From positions 6,141,001 through 6,205,000 of the forward strand of contig JAQISU010000094.1 of NCBI GenBank assembly GCA_029339505.1: DNA of 64,000 bases, written 5' to 3'. Below are positions 60,999 through 64,000 of the stretch, in pieces. The stretch comes from Unio delphinus (lineage: Eukaryota > Mollusca > Bivalvia > Unionida > Unionidae). The position numbers were made by a program, and so were the translations under genes. The stretch's first letter is position 1, and every line of letters begins with the position of its first letter. The notes beneath the pieces were generated by a model. It searched no databases and was not told the origin of the DNA. It saw only the letters and a program-made list of their open reading frames with translations.

Positions 60999-62184
60999 CT
61001 AAAAAGAAAATGAGAAAGCTTATAAAAACTGCAAACGAGAAAAATAACAGTCTAAGAATAACAAGAGTGACATACAATTTGTCACAGGCCAACAAAATAA
61101 AATATTTTCTTTGTGGATCTAAACATCTTCATTTCTTTACTCAAAGATTCTCTTTGTAAGTCCTGGATTTCTCAGAAACATTGTCACATTTTGCCAGAAT
61201 CTGCACATGATTTGCTAGGAGACGACATCACTGAGAGGTATACAGCGTATTGTTTCCTTGGTGAATTTTGTATTATTTCAACTGTAATACAGATATATAT
61301 TGTCTGAATTTGCAATGGACCAATCTCATCGCTGAGTATGTGTAAGTTGTTACACAATTACATCTGGAGTGCTAAGCTTGTTTGTTGTGAGCAGTAGGGT
61401 CGCTGATGGGCAGACATCTACGCAGTCGTAATTATATTATATACATATTTAAATTTAATTTTTCTGACATTTTTCACTACCAACCTAAAGTGTCTTTATA
61501 ATGACATGGAAAAGTGTTCAAATGAATTCATTTAATTTATATAAACGATACGATATTGAACACGGGTTATTTCAACCCCTTGCTACACGTCAGTGAGAGA
61601 TCGAGCTATGTTACTTCCCTTGAGCCGACGGCAGGTCAAACAGAAAACACATTCCTAACAACTATATAGAGAGTCTCAAATAGGTAATGATTTAACACTG
61701 AATTTACGAAATTCTACAATTTGTAGCTATTTTTATTACATAGTTCTAATCAGTCAGATTAGTTAAACTTTTCGAGATTCCACGCATGGATTTCGATAAG
61801 ACCGTTTACAACGTTTCCTCGGAGAAAAAATAAATAAATTTTACTATGGATATTCGCCACAAATAGTATTGGATATGGCAAAATACATAGTATTTCCTTA
61901 TTTGGATATTTATCTGAAGGGATGATTTATGGATGCTGAAATATTACTAAATCTATGGCTGTTATGTTATTGCCAGACGGCATTCATATTGTCTTGGGAT
62001 TCCCAGATTTCATGGTTGTTTTCCACCGAATAGCATTTCATCAGTTGAGATACTAGCATTTGTTGACATTTTCTTCATAAAAGAGGTTCATTTATTTACT
62101 GGTACAGGTTGACATTTATACCGTACTTGTCTTTGGAGTGGCGTGAAAAATCCCCCGAGTGTGGAAAAAGCAATGTAAAGATGA

Positions 62185-62188
<4 letters not shown>
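60999..62188. other. Upstream of identified NWD-like exons, no gene seen
   Basis: The missing 5' exon or promoter of the NWD-like gene could lie here or further right. I could not identify either. No other gene is visible. Confidence 0.4.

Positions 62189-62275
<87 letters not shown>
62189..62275. repeat. (TA)n microsatellite
   Basis: About 87 bp of TA repeat. Confidence 0.95.
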
Positions 62276-62277
<2 letters not shown>

Positions 62278-63235
62278 CAGAATTGTTTATCGAAGAAAAA
62301 ATGATTTTTGATGCTTCTTAGAGGGTGAGGCCCGATCTATAATACCCACCCCCACCCCATCCCCACCCACTCTCCACTGATTGGGCCTGTATGTTATTTA
62401 AAACTTTCAGCCCTATCTAACCTCGCTCGAAAGCAATATTTCACATTTTTATCGACAACACAAGTACTTGAGACACAATTACCAACAACATATATCCCTT
62501 TATCTCATTTCCCACGACGATTATTGAACCTGAAGTCAAAAGGCTGAGATTAGTCTATTGTCTAAACCAATCGGATCCAAGATAATTTGCTTATGTGTGT
62601 AAATGTAATCATTTGCAACTTGGGCGCGAAACGCCCTATATATCTCTGTTGAATCAGATCGATTTATTTCATCTGTCAACGGGACTCCGTTTGAAAAGCC
62701 ATTATGAACACGTGCAGTTATTGCAAGAGTGACAAACAGAGAGACATATAGTTATACCTTAACTTCGAAGCTCAGGTTATATAAATAGGAAGAGAATTGT
62801 GTTCTTGAACCAAAATAATCACCTCAATACGCAGAGCAGTGTTTATATTTTATGTTAATATTCTCTAAACATTCCATTATACTGCAATACAGTATTGTAT
62901 CTTTTTATTAAAACTGTGTTCTTGAAATCAGAAATTAATCGAGCTCACATTTGTATTGGAATAACACCCACAGTATTAACGTGTTGACATAAAATGTAAT
63001 CAATAAATGAATCTTCTCTAAAGGAAAACTATTGATTCGATATTTTAAGCTCTATTTCAAGCTCTCGAGACTATTCACGTAGATATTTCAGACAAATTCA
63101 GTGGGAAAAAGACATGGGTCTTATTTAATTATCGTACATAACCTTTGCAACGCGTTGACAATCTGACTAAATCAAGAAAAGCTTGTTCGAACCAAGATTG
63201 TGACCCACAACACGATATATCAGCGAAATCCGGTC
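62276..63235. other. Intergenic or upstream sequence, no gene seen
   Basis: AT-rich sequence with no supportable gene or recognised repeat. Confidence 0.4.
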
Positions 63236-63475
63236 AATATTAAGTGACCCATAACATGGGCTGACTTAACAGCATTATCGGACTCTTTCTATGGGACAAC
63301 TACGACTACCCTCCTCTTGCGATGTTTTTATATCTAAGATAAATTGTCAGCATAGTCAGGCCAAGATTGAGTGACACATAACATGGTCTGACTTAACAGC
63401 GTTATCGGACCCTTTCTATATGGACAACTACGACTACCCTTTTGAGAGGCTTCATATCTAAGATAAATTATCATG
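63236..63475. repeat. Tandem duplication of about 127 bp
   Basis: Units near 63236-63360 and 63363-63475 share AGTGAC.CATAACATGG, TGACTTAACAGC, GGACAACTACGACTACCC and TATCTAAGATAAATT. Differences are scattered, so the duplication is not recent. Confidence 0.85.
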
Positions 63476-63748
63476 ACAAATTTCGGAACAATGTTACCTT
63501 GTTGTAACCAGGAAGTATAATCACCAAATATGAATTCTGATTCCGGTAAAACTCACAAAAACATACCCCTGCAGTCGTTTCCATACGCTTTTTGGTGTTA
63601 ATATTGTTTTCTCCAGTTAGGAAAACTTCCTGTATCAATCGTAATTATAAAATATAAGCTTCCAGTTCTGATGTTAAACAATTAAAGAGAGACTGAGAAA
63701 TATCATTCATCTGTTCATGCATGGATAGACTTATGGAATGACGCATGA

Positions 63749-63893
63749 CCCCCGGAAAGAACCACCGACCCACGAGAAGCTACTGGCAAGCTTTCTCACA
63801 TAACTGCATTGTAAGAATCTTAGGCTCGAACCCACACAGACAGAGGTGATATGGAGAGCGCCTTAGACCACTCGGCCACTTGGGGCCCCTTAA
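63749..63893 (-). mobile_element. Family 2 SINE, 3'-truncated
   Basis: Reverse-strand copy: on + it reads ACCGACCCACGAGAAGCTAC, CACACAGACAGAGGTG and CGCCTTAGACCACTCGGCCA. It keeps the tRNA-like head but lacks the GCGTTAAAC 3' end. Confidence 0.75.
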
Positions 63894-64000
63894 TTGTTGT
63901 TTAAATAAATGGGTTACTAAGGCTTGAAATGAATATTCCGCTGCGACAAAAAGAGGGAAAAGATGGTTTTTTTCTTTATAGGACATCAATGTCATATTTA

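Noticed and set aside
60999..61095. Extension of NWD-like exon 1 to an upstream Met (MLACDKLYVTLV)
   Set aside because: The extension passes through TTCATTTTCTTTTTAG, a strong acceptor tract, and adds a hydrophobic stretch that looks like translated intron.

Overview
This is nuclear DNA of an animal: it has introns with GT/AG borders, AT-rich intergenic sequence, very long (TA)n, (CA)n and (GATA)n microsatellites, minisatellites, tRNA-derived SINEs and decayed transposons. The aldolase sequences and the SINE style suggest a lophotrochozoan, most likely a marine mollusc and perhaps a gastropod. That placement is inference.

Three protein genes can be supported. Two complete class I fructose-bisphosphate aldolase genes lie head to tail on the + strand. 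Copy A has coding exons from 10941 to 16394 and encodes 363 aa. Copy B has coding exons from 22271 to 38633 and encodes 362 aa. Each has seven coding exons with identical intron positions and phases, so they arose by whole-gene duplication. Both keep the Schiff-base lysine and the other catalytic residues. Copy B is three times longer because its introns took up a hAT-like element, a TTA-flanked TIR element, several SINEs and tandem repeats. On the - strand, 60998 to 46557 carries a large NACHT/WD-repeat gene of the NWD1/NWD2 type: six exons, at least 1773 codons, 5' end not identified. Its last exon of 4.6 kb encodes the NACHT ATPase and the whole WD region.

Layout: 1-10.9 kb has no recognisable gene, only SINE pieces, microsatellites and a hairpin. 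10.9-16.4 kb is aldolase A. 16.4-22.3 kb is an intergenic spacer with two SINE families, a tandem array split by a SINE, a perfect 36-bp inverted repeat and a minisatellite that runs into the first splice acceptor of copy B. 22.3-38.6 kb is aldolase B. 38.6-46.5 kb is intergenic with a 37-bp tandem array, an L2/CR1-like retrotransposon remnant and a BED/hAT transposase remnant. 46.6-61 kb is the NWD-like gene. One of its introns holds an unrecognised decayed coding cluster on the opposite strand (53.8-55.4 kb), the least explained sequence in the window. 61-64 kb is upstream sequence with repeats; the missing first exon and promoter may lie there or beyond the window.

The aldolases are housekeeping glycolysis and gluconeogenesis enzymes and the NWD protein is a STAND-type signalling ATPase. 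Nothing in the sequence links them functionally. No prokaryotic-type system, CRISPR array or rRNA gene is present.
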